Shown one piece after another: positions 1 to 14,300 of a stretch of 64,000 nt of DNA. Position numbers and translations under genes: made by a program. The stretch comes from Pithys albifrons albifrons. Taxonomy: Eukaryota; Chordata; Aves; Passeriformes; Thamnophilidae. The stretch's first letter is position 1. Every line of letters begins with the position of its first letter. A model generated the notes under the pieces. It ran no database searches and was not told where the DNA came from. It saw nothing but the letters and a program-made list of their open reading frames with translations. The stretch is from positions 32,615,724 to 32,679,723 of the forward strand of contig NC_092463.1 of NCBI RefSeq assembly GCF_047495875.1. The letters run 5' to 3'.

Positions 1-760
1 TGGAATCAGAAACTGACTTGAAAGAAAAATCCGTACCATTGAAACGTAGAAAGAAACAAGGCCCCTGTGCTACGCAAGTTTTTGAATCTTCTGAAAAAAC
101 AGCCTTAATTCTCAAAATTTTGGCAAATCAATAATCTGAAAAAAGAATTATAAATCTGATCAAGGAATGCATTATATGAATAATTTTAATTTTAATCCCT
201 TTTTATATACATTTTTAAACATTTCGAAATGAAGAGTGAATTTGAACTGAAAAATGAAAACTCATATTTAGAAATTTTGAAACAGGACATTTCAATAATT
301 TAAAACCTTTTTTCCACAATACACTTCTAGTAAGAATTTTCAAGACAAATCTTTTTTCACAAACAGTGCTACTCTTGCTGGATAATATTTCAAGTAAAAC
401 ATTTCATTGAAAAATTCTCAAGTCATTATAGATAGAAAACTATATAAAAAATCAACACTCATTTACTTAAACACTCATCAGAATTGCCTTGCTTCCTATT
501 GTTCTTTGGCTTTTATAAGCATTATTGCTCCTCTTGTTTATCACCAATAGTATTGGAAATAAATGTACTTCCCCTATTTGGTGGAAGACAGAAAACATAA
601 AACTTTGGAATTTTTTTCTCTGCAATGGGACTAGTCAACCTACAAATCAGATTACTTTTGCTGGCATAATATTGACTGCTTTCGTAGGAATTATGCTTCA
701 CACCTTGAATATATCTGTAGTAGCTAGAAACTTCAAAACTTACATGAGAATCTTGAGTCC

Positions 761-766
761 TTTATT
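761..766 (-). terminator. Candidate FMN1 polyadenylation signal AATAAA
   Basis: This is the only canonical AATAAA on the minus strand between the stop codon and the window edge. A moderately GT-rich stretch follows downstream (aaggtgtgaag, about 45-60 bp further on). Use of this site would give a 3' UTR of about 1.55 kb. The real end could instead use an ATTAAA variant or lie beyond the window. Confidence 0.35.
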
Positions 767-1304
767 TTCATTGATGCATGAATGAGAGAGATACTGATTT
801 AGAACACCTGCAGTGAAAGCCTCCAGTTAAATTATGGATGGGGGTCTCCACAACTGCTATTTTTTTAATATTTCCTTAGTATCGCTTCTAGGGATGACTT
901 TGCCTTAGGTTTCATCACAGTTTCCTCTAATGAATTTGATATATGATAACTGAGGTCTCTTTCACATATGTTCTTTCCAGTTGCTAAGCAAAGGACTAAT
1001 ACCTTTCCCATATTACCTTTTTGCTTCACCTAATTTCTCTTTGTAACCAACTTCATACACCATTATCATAAAGAGGGTTTCTCTCTTGTGGACAGCAAGC
1101 AGAATCACTCTTCTGTTTTACCTTAAATTAACTTCTGCTTCAAGATTTCTCCTCTTAAGAATCAAAATCCTTAAAATGAAGTAATAATCTTCAAATAAGT
1201 GGATAATCAGTAGGGTTATTTTCAAGCTCTGCTACTTTATGGTTATAATATTACAGGAGGATAGCGAGACCCTGTTATTTCTTCCTCAAGTTTTACTCAT
1301 TACA

Positions 1305-1337
1305 TTATATATATCTCTCTCTATCTCTCTCTATATA
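1305..1337. repeat. TA/CT-rich simple repeat
   Basis: A short low-complexity tract of alternating TATA and TCTCTCTA units within the probable FMN1 3' UTR. Its function is unknown. Confidence 0.7.
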
Positions 1338-2308
1338 CAGAAGTATGTATGCTGGACACATTCTCCATACAAATATAGGGGGAGAAATGCAGGCTACATT
1401 ATATATTTTCAAGTGGGAGATTCACTGTTTAAAAGAAAGCTTTCAATGGAATTAAAAGCCAGAGATTTAATGGCAAATACCTAACTTCATGGAGATGTAT
1501 TATTGTATCTTAACTCAATGAATGATGACTAGTAAGACCATTGTTTTGTGGAACTGATATTTTCAATATATACTGAAATAAAAATATACATTTTAAAATT
1601 TTTTAAAGCTCAAAATTTAGGAAATATTATGTTAAAACCATAAAAATAATGAATCAGTTATGCCATCAATCATAAAACTAAAGAATTTGGAACTATTCCT
1701 TTTCATGTGCAAAATACTGTTTCCATTTTAGTGTATGGCATAAGCTGAAGCTTCTTTAAAAATATTTATAGTAAAATACAGCATAAATCTAGAATTACAT
1801 TTAATTGGTTTAGAAATACTTAGTTACTGTAAAATTATTTAGAATCAGTCAATTTTACCTCAGTTACTGCGGAAGTAACAAAAAGAATGATGCAATAGTC
1901 TTTTGTGAACGGAGTGGCATCTTTGCTCTTATCTACACAAAGCCCTGTAAATAACCTACAGGTTGTTAGCATTACTTAACTCAGCATCCAAAATGTTTGT
2001 TTTAGCACTTCCATATTAATGGATTATGCACAGAGTATTTTAAATAACCCTTAAGAACAATATGCATTTTAAGAAGTGTAAGGAAGAGTTACAGAAAATT
2101 GATTTCCTACATAAAAAAACCTTCTTAGAATTCCCTCCATTGAACATACAAACCCCTCTGAAGGAATTCAAAAGTCTTTAGTGGATTGTCTTGAAACAGA
2201 TCAGCAAAGCAGAATTCAGTATCTAACATAAGGTGCTTTCTGGGCCATAGGTTTAATAAAGCATCATGCAAGATATGAAATCACTCCATTGTTTTCATCT
2301 TTCTTCTT

Positions 2309-2353
2309 TCAGTTGGTGGTCACATTGGCTTCCTTCTGACGTAGTCTTTCTTT
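2309..2353 (-). CDS. FMN1: FMN1 terminal coding exon (14 codons and TGA)
   Basis: After the acceptor tctttaacag the frame reads [14 protein letters not shown] and then TGA. This is the C-terminus of FMN1; from memory mammals have Ser instead of Asn at the tenth residue here. The exon continues as 3' UTR below 2309. The basic tail belongs to the Spire-binding end of Fmn-subfamily formins. Confidence 0.94.
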   Translation of the reverse strand, partial: KERLRQKEANVTTN

Positions 2354-5300
2354 CTGTTAAAGAAAGAGTTTTATTATCATTCTTGTCTATAATCTTCCAT
2401 CTCCTCTCAAGTTGCCATGAGCATTGGTCTAGAAGACAGAGAAATACTAAACAAGTCACAGTAGATTAAAGTTTTCTTTAATTTAAAAATGCCTGGAGCA
2501 CTCAAAGTAGGCTCAGGACCAGTTCATTACTTACTGTGGAAAAGCTGAGTTTGGTTTAGCTGCACACTTGTCAAATATTGTGTACAGTAAAAATACACAT
2601 CTCTGTGAAGAACAGTGCAGTTAGAGAAAACCAAATACATTTCAGATTTATGTGACTCTAATACTGTTTCTTGTCTGGAATGGTTTCTGCTGACATAAAG
2701 GCACTAATTTAGCATTAGCTACATTATCTTGCTTAATGACCTCTTTCCAGGCAAGTGTCGTCATTCTTATCTCTGGTGCCTGACCTGCAACTGATATGCT
2801 CTGCTGGGAATGGAAATAATATCCTGACTCCTTCATGTACATTTCCTTCCCTTAGTCTCTTGCTTCCTAGAGTTTGAAAAATGCCAATCTAACCTATGTG
2901 CTTTGCACAAAGACAAAAAATGCAGTGCAAATTATTCATCCTCTTTTTGTGTCGTACTGAAAACACAACAAGGAACAAAAAGGGGGTTTAATCCCTTCTA
3001 CCACTAGTCAACAGAGCAAACAAGATTTTTCAGGTTTTGAAAAAAACCAACACTCAGTCACTGGACAAATATATGCACTATGAAGCAAGGAAGAAAATAC
3101 AAGACACTTCAGTGGAAGGGAAGAAGAAACCACAGAAGCAGCTCTTCTCATATTTTGTTATCTAAAATAGCAGAGCCATGCTGAGGCAGAACTCGACTGA
3201 ATTTTAAACATAACTGTTGTTCTACCATAGGGCCGAAGCTTTAGCATTTCTCCTTGGGAAGAAAATCACCCTGCTACGTTCTAACAAAGCATATTACACA
3301 TCACCCTTCAAAACCACAGAAACCAGCCAGCATTCTGAATGACAAGAATAGTGTCACAAAACCCCCTCAGAATGTCATACAAAAACCAGATCATACCAGG
3401 CTAGCTGTAGGATTGATTTTCTTCGTTTCAACTTTCTTCTCTGCAGTTAACTTGCTCACTGACTGCTGAGCCACTTTAATTCTGAAACACATTAAAAAGG
3501 TCATTAGATGCAAAGAAATTAAAGGTATACTGACTCTGCTTGGTATATACTTTGTAAGAATCCTCACCACTAACTTTTCTTTGGGCACATTAAACCAAAC
3601 AACTGCTATTTCTATTCAAAGCATTTAATAAAGTATCAAAAGTAGATCAAAGTACATTTTGAAATGGAGAAAATCAAAAGCAAAAGGACAGCCTGTCTGT
3701 ACTGCTCCCTGAAAATATCACCTGGCAAATGATTTCCCTGTTCTTGCAGAAGCTGAGTTTTATGGAGTATCTTTCCCACAAAAAAAGCTGCAGTATAAAG
3801 GCAAAAAGATCCTCCTCTGAAAAAAACAAGAGCTAGCTGGCTCAATCTGTTGTATATAGAAGATGCTGTTTTAGTAGGCCATTTGCCAGACTACACATTA
3901 TATTTCCTCTGAAAACCTTGAAATGAAAGCATCTGCCACTTTTTCTTTAATGTTTTCTGTGTTGCTTTACATGGAAGAGACTGAGTAACCTCATTGATGT
4001 GGTAACAGGAGAGGCAAATCAGAAGGTGTTCTTGTCTCTGGGCAGTTAAAGCTGTCTTATGTACAGCTACAGACCAGTCTACTGAAAGTACATAGAGATA
4101 AGGGGAAAGAAGAACACAGATCTAATTCCTCTGCTTCTTGCCTTTTGCTCTGAAGAGTCTTGCAGAAACAACCCTTGTTTCTGTGGGAATTTAACAAGAA
4201 CCACCCAATGAGAAATTTAATCAGGAGGAAAAGGAGAAACAGAATTTAAAAAAAAAGAGACTTGACTTTCCTCTTTCAGACTGGAAAACATAAGGAAAAT
4301 TATGTGTTCAACAGTGATAAAAAGGAAAGAAAATTTTTGGTAATCCTAATACAGGGTCTGCCCAGCACTCAGTGCCTTCATAATACTGATGCTACATACC
4401 TGCTTTATAATTCTATATGCAAAATGCAGAGGGAAAGAAGTTGGGCGTGAATTTTTACAAGCAAGGCAAACTAGCAAACCAATTTTCAGTAATGCACACC
4501 AAGTTAGTCTTTTCCTAGAAGCAACACATTTCTTGGTACTCTTGAAATGAAAAATTCTACTTTGTTCTACTATTTAATTTTTTCCACTGGCAGAAATAAT
4601 TGTTATGGCCAGTTGAAAAGGACTTAAAATACCATGTCCAGTTCAAACCACTTTTGACACACTCAATTTTTGAGGAATTTTGGAAGAAAAGCGAAAAGGA
4701 AAGTGGATTATAGCTGTAATTACTGGTGTGTATTTCCTTGCTCTAACAGTAGCAGCAAACTAGATTCTTTTTAAAAGTCAAAAGTTCATTACTGTGTTTA
4801 TCAATTTGGAAATGTTATCACTGTTGGAAATGAAAATTTCTCCTCTATGTATTTTAGAAGAATCTACTGAGTAGTCATTGGTGGTGTCTCACTATCCAGT
4901 GCTTAAGAACAAGAGCAGTTAACACTACTTTCAAATAAACTTAATTTTAAGACTGTTTAGCTACAGCACTGATTCAGGTTTTAACTACACCCTCAAATAC
5001 ACAAATATAAAATTATTATTCTGTAAATTTTTTAAATACAGATGGCCTATTTCCAAAACCTAATTAGTGTTCCCTGTTTTGCAGGTAAACAACTAAGTAA
5101 CAACACACTGGACAGCAAGCTGTTCCTCACAGCTACAAAGTTTATGCAAGGATAATAATGTATTTCAAGACAATCTTCAGGTTTAGCACAATCATACCAA
5201 GTGATCAGCTTCTAAACTCTTCCCTATTTAGAGCACATTTTCTATTTGATCACAATGTCTTTGGTCCTAGAAGTGTTTTCAAGTAGATTTTAAATGTCTG

Positions 5301-8300
5301 GAGTCCATATTTTCATGGAGGGAATTAAAGGAAGAATTACAGGGATTATAATCTTTTAGACTTAATAAAATTATGCCTCTTGCTGATTTAGGCCCAGCTC
5401 TATGCATTTTATGTCATATTTGCATCAGTTCCAGGAAACCCTGATTTTTAAAAACAGAATGAATAGTCTGGAATACAAAATAAAAATAAACCAACTCACT
5501 AACATGATTTGAATCATGTAATATTTGTCTCATAAAAGTGACAGACATTATGTGTATTAAACTTTGGTCTCCTAGGGAAAAAAGCCTTTACTTTGCAAAA
5601 AAATTACTGGTAAGATTAGCAGGTGCTATCAGAAATATAACTGCATAATTTAAAAGGAATGTAATTAGATTTTTAAAAAATCAGATGGGTCAATCTTAAG
5701 AGAGTTGTTAGCTCAGTAATTACATCAGTGAAACACTTATACTGTAAAGGTGCCTTATAAATGAAAATAATTCTTTTTCAAACATGGACAGGATACTAGA
5801 ACTGGCTCTTGTGTTGAAATGAGAAAAATGAAATACTACGAAAAATATCAAATTCAAAATCATAAAACTGGCAACATGAGGCCAAAGCATTATGGAATGC
5901 AGGTCAGTTAAGCCTTTACATCTGATGAGCTGCAACATTAGAGAAGTTACTCTCCTTTGACAGTGATCAAAAGAGATCAATATAGCTTAATGGATAAAGA
6001 AGGTGTGGTGTCAAACTGGAGTACTGCACATTAGCACACAATATGGAAAAAAATTGGAATTAATTGATGAAAACAACGTATTTTTAAATAGGAGAACCAT
6101 GACTCCAATACTGCATATGTATCCTTACTATAAGCAATGGGAATATAATTGGCTTGTCCTTCCTTTTTTTGGCAGGTGTTGTCTTCCCCTGTATGCAAGT
6201 CAGGCCACTTAAATTACAAATTATTAGTTAAAAGTAAAGACATTATTTTTATTCAAAATTATTTTTATTTTGTAACTCGGGACACAGAAACTAAATCTAA
6301 ACATAAGCCTGTATTTATTAAAAGTTTCCTGTATAAGCTCATGAAAATACTCTTACAGGAAAAGGTTTCAAGCCAGAGACTGACAAGGTAAACTGGTTAT
6401 CCTTTTCACGCCTGCTTCCCACTCAGTTCAGACAGAGTAAGACAGGAACTGGCTTTCTCCATGCTCTGAAGCCCCCAGTTAGAAAAACTAGAATCTCTTC
6501 TAAACGAGGCAATTGCTCCTCATGTATGTTCTGGCTCTGCTACTGGGCAATGCCACAGACCAAACTATCTAGACTGTCTCTCAGCTTCTTGATATTCTGG
6601 AATAATCCATTCTTTTTGCTTCTACAGCTTCTTCCATGCAGCTGGTGGGTTATGCGGATAGCTATGGGTTATGAAATAGCTTGGAATGACAATTCCGTGC
6701 CACCTGAGCATTCCGTGACTAGAAGCTGAAACTTCTCCCATAAGACTGTTTTGGCATGAGGAATTATTTTGCAAACAACAGTTCAGCTATGGGTTGAGAT
6801 GAACAAGCAGGGGTAGCTACTACAGCCAGCATCAAGTGTTCAAGCTAGAGCCAAGCTGCATACCCAGCCCAGATCCTTAACACAGCTGTCCAGTGACTCC
6901 CCTTAAGAGCCTAAGAAATACTCCCATAGCTCAAAGTCCTTTAATGTGTTACATGCCTTTCTGCTCTCAGTCCTACAGTGGATTTCTGCATGCAGCCCAT
7001 AAACCTTAAGTAACAGCACTGTTTCCTGAAAATAGTTACCTTATGCAATATAACAGATTAGGTTTCAGTCTCAAAATTTTAGAAGACAGATAGATGCCTG
7101 TGTATTACCTGGCCTGGCAAATGATTTTAGAATTCCTGGTTAGCTGCAAAATTAGGAACCTTATACCAGCCTATGAAGTTTGAACATGGTCCACTTCTAT
7201 TACTGTGTTGTACAATACAATGGCCTGATTGAGCCTTCAGGCTTAAAACTTCTGGAAAGATCTTGGTCATTATTGATCAAACCTTTAAACTGCAGTTAGA
7301 ATAAATGTTCACTAACTAAATCGGTACAAATACAGTGAAATGTATGTTGTCAGTGGATTTTTGTCAGTGGATCTCAAATTGCTAATACACTTAGTATGTT
7401 TCTATATTTTCTGGATCTACTGACAGCACTTAACTGTACAAAGCAAGTGAGAAATTTTATCTCTGTAGTCACAAGAAACAAAAATCTATTTTTATGTGCC
7501 TAAGAAAAAACAACTGGAGAAAGGCTAAATCAGTTCAGATCAAAACTATGCTTCAAACCGTCTGACATGGCCACTGGCATACCTGGGAGAATATAAAGAC
7601 AGCCAAAGCCTACGGCGATAATGCCCAGGACACTTTTGCAGCTGGAAAGTCTCTTTGTGTGTAAGTTCTTCATAGATTTTTCTATTATGATTTCGTATTG
7701 TCTCACCATTGGAAGCAATGCAAGCTTTTGCCACCTGTGAAATCTTGTGGCAAAGTGTTCAACAGGTTAAGTATGCCTGTTGTAAAGAGGCATCACTGCA
7801 TTTGGCTTGTACCAGACACTTCATAATTTGAATTAATTCTGTTGTATTAGATATGGTATGTGATGACTGTTTTCCATTCATCCTTCATGCTGAATGATCC
7901 CTACTGTATCCTGTTCAGTAGAGTCCTGTCCAAGCCAAAGAATTGCCTTTATATTTGCTTTTGTATGCAGAAGCTATTCTGCACCTGAACACCTTACACC
8001 TCCTAGCCTGACCACATCCTTCTGGAAAGGAAAAGAATGAATAACTCTAGATTCATATAATGATTCTGTGATGTTTTCTGTTTTGTTGTATAGTGCTTTC
8101 CTAATAAAACCTAAAAAGAAACACTCTTTTTTTTTCCCAAGAGCAAGAACCTTGACACAGCACTTTGCCAGATCTGTTGTATGCTCTGTGGGAAACAGCC
8201 ATTTCTGTTTTGCAGCCATTTCTGTTTTGTAATTATCTCCCCCCTTTGCCCCATAGTTACACCTTTGGCTCAGAAACATGCAAAAATCTTCCCTCCCTTT

Positions 8301-11300
8301 TTTTGTTATTAAACTCACTCCAAAAGCTTCTGCATGGCATGAACCATCTGCCTTCAGCCTGGTAATGCTGTAGGGATCATTGCTCAAATGTCCTCACAAA
8401 TATTTTTTCTTTTCCTGATGCTGCAACTATGTGTACAAGGAATTCCAAGCATGAATCTCTAATGTCACCCAATGATCCTACTGATCATATTTCAACTATT
8501 TCCTTAAAACTCATTTATGTTGTGATGTCGATTTGCCTTATTAGACCATTAGTTTAATATCAAGTGAAATAAGTCTGTTACACTAATATTTCCACTTTTA
8601 TCATATAGGCAGGTTGTATGACAGCTGGGTGATGCCCTTTTTGGAGTGTTTAATCCTCAGGAAAGAGTGTTTTATGATAGTAAAAAATGATCAGCACAGC
8701 TAGAAAACTAGGTTCTAACCAATTGTGTTTCTTAGGTAACATATACATGACATAAAACAGATGAAAGAAAAATTCCTAATCAAACAATAAAATAAATTTG
8801 GTCAACTAAAACAGAATGTGTTGAACCAAAAATTATTTCTCCTCTTGCTCACTGTGGTATTGGAAATGAAAATATAATCCACTAGTTCTTCTCTGGCAAA
8901 TGTTTCTGTCAAATTTCAATCATTGCTAGGCATGACATAGTCTCATATTCAGCCTAATAAATGGTTAAAAAATTAAATATTGTATTTCTTTTAGTTTTCA
9001 AGTCAGCTATCATCTCAAAATTTCATAAATATAAGAAAGAATAAAAGCAGCTGATGCACCTGAATGCATACACATTTTAAATTATAAAGCTGTCAACAAC
9101 ACAACTGGATTTGGATGCAAAACAACACTAAAAAGGTTTCCAACATTTCGGTCATTTACATTAAGCTGTTCCTCAGAAATAAACATGTGATAGTCAAAGG
9201 AAGTTTTACTTAATTGGCATTCACTCTGGTATTTAAGGAAAATCTATGTCAGAAAGTAAACTGTCATCACAATCCTATCAGGAATAAGGTTTTGAAAATT
9301 ATTTTATCTCTGTAGTCATTTTTATATCATTTATCTTATCATGGTTTGTTATCCATCTCTAACTCTGTCTTGCATTACTGAATGTTGTGCAAATTTTGCT
9401 CAAGAAAGAGACAATGATTCAACTATATTTTTGCAGGCAGCTAATTTATTTTCATAGTAGGTTAAATGCAGGGCAGTTCAGCTGAAGTGTTTCTTTTATT
9501 TTAAGAAAAAGTATCACAGAAATCCCATTAGATTTCTACAGTTGTGTTACATTTGGGTGCCACGTAGCTTTTAGACAAAACAGTCTCTTGCAGCTGAGGC
9601 TGCCATTTAGTTAAAGGCAGTAATTTTTTTTTCCTGAAATTCAGAGATTTTAAAGTTGTCTGTTATACAATGTAAAGTAGTTAATTCTGAGTATAAAATT
9701 TTAATTTTGGAATCGTAGATATTTTGACCTATTTTTACTACTATTAAGTTTAAACTAATACATTTTTAATTATATCTTTGCCTAACTATTATTCTGCATA
9801 TTACACTTCTTAAATTTTTGTGCCATATTTCTTAAGACACAAACTATAATCTACTATTAATATTTCTATATAAATGTAACAAATGCAATCAATTTTTAGA
9901 TATATTTATGTGCCTAGCTAATTCATACATGTTTTACAGTGAGTTTCTGCAATGCCTCCTGAAATCTGAAGGGTAATGCAATTGGAAACATGTTCACGTA
10001 AGGGTATCAGTGCCTTGGATTCAGAATCCAAGCTTGAAAATACTGACTTACATTGTCAATTCTTCCTCTAAAAAAATTCCTTCAAAACAAAAAAAAATTG
10101 GTTCATGATAAACAGTACATTTTTTCAAATTAAATTGCAATCTTTAAAAATGCACAACAAATAGTGCATCCAATTAATTAGGCAGTTAAGGAAGACAGCT
10201 GTCCATTCCTGTCATTCTAAGGTTTTTAGTTACCACTGTGCACAATGACTCTTAGCTTGCTTTCAAATTTTTTGGACAGGTCATGAACTGTTAGTTTCAT
10301 ACTTTGTAAAACAGAACACTTAAATGGTCATGACTTTACAAGGCATTTTCAGGTGATGAAAATAAATTTTCTGTCATTCTAATCTATTGATTTCACGATG
10401 TTCTTCTTTTCAGTAGCACATTACAAAACAATTTAGGATGATGAAAACAGCTCTATCATTCTAATTCACTTATTACACAAGGGTCCTCATTTTAGCAGCT
10501 CATTGTCTTGATCAATCACACAAAGTTTTAACATAAAGGATAATGAATTGTCCTTTAGAGATTAATGAAACTTCATAAAAATAATTTGATGTGAAGTCTG
10601 AAAAACAGTCTATATGATCCAGAAAGTGTCAGCATTTTGAAGTACTATAGTAGCTGTTGATCTGCATTCTGCTGGTATTGCTTTACACTGAATAGGAATA
10701 CTGATGAAATATTTGTGCTGTATTTTTATTTGTAGATTTTCTTTATATGCCTATTAAACCATGAGAAATTCTCACCTCACCTAAGCAGGAAGGCATAGAA
10801 TATAGCAGGGTACTTAGAAATATTTCTTGATTATTGTGTTAAGAAAATTAAGAAGTTATGTAGTGTTAAAACTCTTACAAGGCATTTTAAATCCATTTCT
10901 TTGAAGGTATCATTCATTGTATGCCATCAGCAAGGTGCTAATTACATAAAAAGGAAAGGATATATGGTCTGGATTTCTTTTCCACTGGGTAGGTAATTTC
11001 TATTCCTCCTAACTGCTTTAGGAATAAAAATAAATCATGATTCAGCAGAAAATATATCCCCGAGATGATCTTTATCATAAATATAGCAATGTGCTAGGGA
11101 CTGTTTATTTTACAGTTTTTAACATGTAAACCAAACTTGCATATTGATCAGGACACAAGGAAATAAAAGATTCTTTGTAAATGTTGACAGTTGTCAGCTT
11201 CCAGAATCTCAATCCAATCATAAATGATACAAAAAAGCTACAACTTTCAAAAGTTTAAAATTGTAAGATTTATAAAACAACAAGGCTGATAGTTGGAGGA

Positions 11301-14300
11301 TTCATAATTTCTACATCTTGCCTCTAAAAAAATCTACTTTACTTGAACCTAAAAGTCTCACTGATTCGGAGCAAAATGGAAAATGCAAATGTAAATGAGT
11401 GTACAACTTTAGCTGATACTTTTAATGACGTTTTTATCTAAATCTTTGTTAATTTACAATAAGTACACAAATTTAAATTTCATGCTGGAAGTCACCGCTC
11501 CATTCTTTTCCAAAGCATTACCAGTCTAGGTCTTTTTAAATGAATTGTGATATGGCGACTTTGTAGCAGAACTGCTTTTTTCTGTAAAAGATTTTAAGAT
11601 TCCTTAAAAAAATCAAGAAAATAATTGAAGCCTTTAGGTTTTTGGGTTCTTTAACTAATAAAATCAGGAGACTTTTGTGAGATCTAGCGGCAAGTAGTTT
11701 GATGTCCTCAGCAGGACACCAAAAGTCAGAAGTAGTGCTGTAAATTCAGTGTGGGGCTTCAACACTGTGCTAAGTGTGGCCTGAATCTCTGGGGCTTCCC
11801 TTTGATGCAAGTGCAGTATATTAACTGGAAAAGCATTCACTTTTATTTGTCTGTACTGTCTGCGACAGCAATATCGCCTCATTTAGGCTAGTTCAACATG
11901 AAAATGCACAGAGAAGCAATCTGTTATAAATTAGCACAGCTCCCCTTTCATTTTACTAGCTAGTAATTGGAAGGGGTTACAAAAGTGTAATTTATCAGAT
12001 TGTATGTGTTTATCTTTTTGTGGGGACAGCATGCCTTTGGTGAATTTTCCTACGCACCCTGAGGGAATAATCTTTCCTTGATGTCCATTAGATCTGAAAA
12101 AACAATGACGCCTGTGAAATATAGGAGTATAATTTGTTGGGTTTGAGAAGCAGCAGTTTCCCAGACAGCTAAAATAGTATTAATGACTTTATTAGAACCT
12201 TACCTTTCCTTGGAAATGCTTTTGCTCTCTCGTTTCCAAATGGTCTTGAAGTCACTGCAGAATTCGTACCACACCGTGAAAACGTAGTTTGGTGTGATCT
12301 CCTTCTCACCAGGCTTTGGCTTTATCCCAAAGTATCCCACTGTTTCTTCAAAGCTACAAGCGAGAGGGGAAAAAAAGAACTGTCAACACCTACATCCACT
12401 GGGGAAAGAGTTTCTCTGATTCAGTAGTCAAGGCTGGTAATTACCATAACTTCCCATACCCTTGGAAATTAGAGCAGCAATTCCAGCTAAGTGTAACTAA
12501 CCTTCCAACATCCACCTCATTTGTAGGAGGATAACTTACAGTTACACGAGCCATCACAGAGATATGTCACACTGGCAAATCATGGGCATTCAATTGTAAT
12601 GGGAAAAATTTCACTTCTTGCATTTCAGGAAATGCTGTACTATAACTATTTATTTAATTTTCTTCTGCAGCACTCCATGAAGATCTTATTCTCCCATTTA
12701 TCTTTACTGTACGACTATGGAAGAGTCACATGCCAAGTAAGGAAAATACCTTCAGGCTTGGTTAAAAATAATCTTCTAGTATTTAGGGAGAATTGTGAAC
12801 AGCAATAAACAAGCCACAGACAGTGTCAATAGTCAGTTTGCAAAGTTTTTACTAAAAATAAATCATCTCCTTCCACATGTGTCAATAAACAAGTAATTAT
12901 TTTACAGACACTGCCAATATTTTAATACTTTGTTTATTTTATAATGTGGCTATACAGCTGAGAATTTTCAAAGTAGTCTTTTATTAAAGATACTTCCAAG
13001 AGCATTTTAACCTTTATGACATTGCTTTGTATAGATAAAATGGAATGATCCACATCATTAGGTACCGATATAAATGAAAGTATGTTCACTATTGTAAAAG
13101 TTGAATTACTTTTCTCTGCAAAGTACATGTAAGAATCCTGCAAGATTTGGTGATACCTATTAAAAACATTGCTCTAATTTAAAAGCAAAGGTAAGAATAT
13201 ATTGAAAAATAACTATTTTTCTTGAAATAATAATTTCATTCAATCAAAAGAAAGTTAAATTCTTCTTTGAGTTGCAAATAGGTCCTAAATTCAGAACATG
13301 GGAAGTTTAAATCTTGAAAATAAAATAAATGAGAGGCATTTTAAAGGCCTGTAAGGAGCCCCAACTATTCAAACATTTTACTTGAACAACAGATGCATCT
13401 TCAGCAAATATTTTTTAGTTTATATTTGCATTTGCATAGTCCACACATGTTTTCATATGGAACTGGCAAGGTCAGGGTCAAGCTTTTTTGACTTAGGTTG
13501 AGATAAAAGCTTTTTAGCTTGGCTTGAAGAATATAAAGTAAGCATCAAAAATACAGACATTATCTCCCCAAAATAAAGGAATATATACTTCAGCTGCTTC
13601 ACAAAGTAAAGAAGGTTGGAATTTAGCCACATGAGACAATACACTCTGGTCCGGGTTTTTTTGATCCTTTAGAGATAGAAAGAGATTCTAAACCATACTG
13701 AAGAATATCTCATTTTGTTTAAGGTGAGTTATTAGTATAATAGTTTTTTAATCCTTATATGTGATAACCTTAACCTTTTACATTTCTTACATGTTTGTTT
13801 GAAACATATAACCATATTTCAAGTTAATTGATGATCCAAGGTAAAAGAATCACAGTGAAATAATTATGTATGAACCCATAATATTCAGAGTTGAAGGGTC
13901 TTGTAGTCACCTGATGAGGAGGAAAATAAATCAGTAAAACTAACACAGCTTTAAATATCTGCGTAAACCACTTTGGTATTTCAAACCTTAAAAATACCTT
14001 AGTCATAATTACATGGTTAAAAGCATTTGTGTCTACTGGGTAATATGATTTTCATTACATTCACTTGTTCCAAACACTCCTCTGCTGTTCACAGCCCTTG
14101 ACTAGGGACAGTTGAGCCAGAACAGCAAGACCAGAAACTCTTCTCAGCTTTGCTTCACGAAACAACAGCCTCAGCAACACTGTGCTTTGTTCTTCTTAAC
14201 AGAGCCCTTCTCCATCCCAGTTGGTGCACACCAATGTGGGATTGTGAATTCCTGCACACTGTCTCTGACTCTGCCTTCATCCTGACAATTCTCATCCTCT

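Larger units (their letters stand above)
1..2308 (-). other. FMN1 3' UTR and downstream DNA, no other gene seen
   Basis: AT-rich sequence after the stop codon. The transcript must extend into it, but the 3' end cannot be fixed by eye. ATTAAA variants occur on the minus strand at 2252-2257, 1800-1805 and 1467-1472; the only AATAAA is at 761-766. A CT/TA-rich simple stretch lies at 1305-1337. No recognisable repeat family or coding region is seen. Confidence 0.6.
3482..12203 (-). other. FMN1 intron 9 (8.7 kb), few repeats
   Basis: AT-rich intron without a recognised CR1 or LTR copy. It contains a 17-bp tandem repeat (8196-8229), a diverged tandem duplication (10351-10505), a near-perfect palindrome (10014-10032), a short doubled TGTCAGTGGAT stretch near 7350-7376, and a GC-richer segment (about 6410-6990). 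The minus-strand 137-codon frame at 7974-8387 looks random. A long repeat-poor FMN1 intron is a plausible place for regulatory DNA. Confidence 0.8.

Noticed and set aside
2266..2469. Plus-strand open frame overlapping the last FMN1 exon
   Set aside because: It is the antisense shadow of the terminal coding exon.
7974..8387. 137-codon minus-strand open frame
   Set aside because: No family resemblance and no flanking splice signals compatible with FMN1. FMN1 exons 9 and 10 join directly across it in phase.
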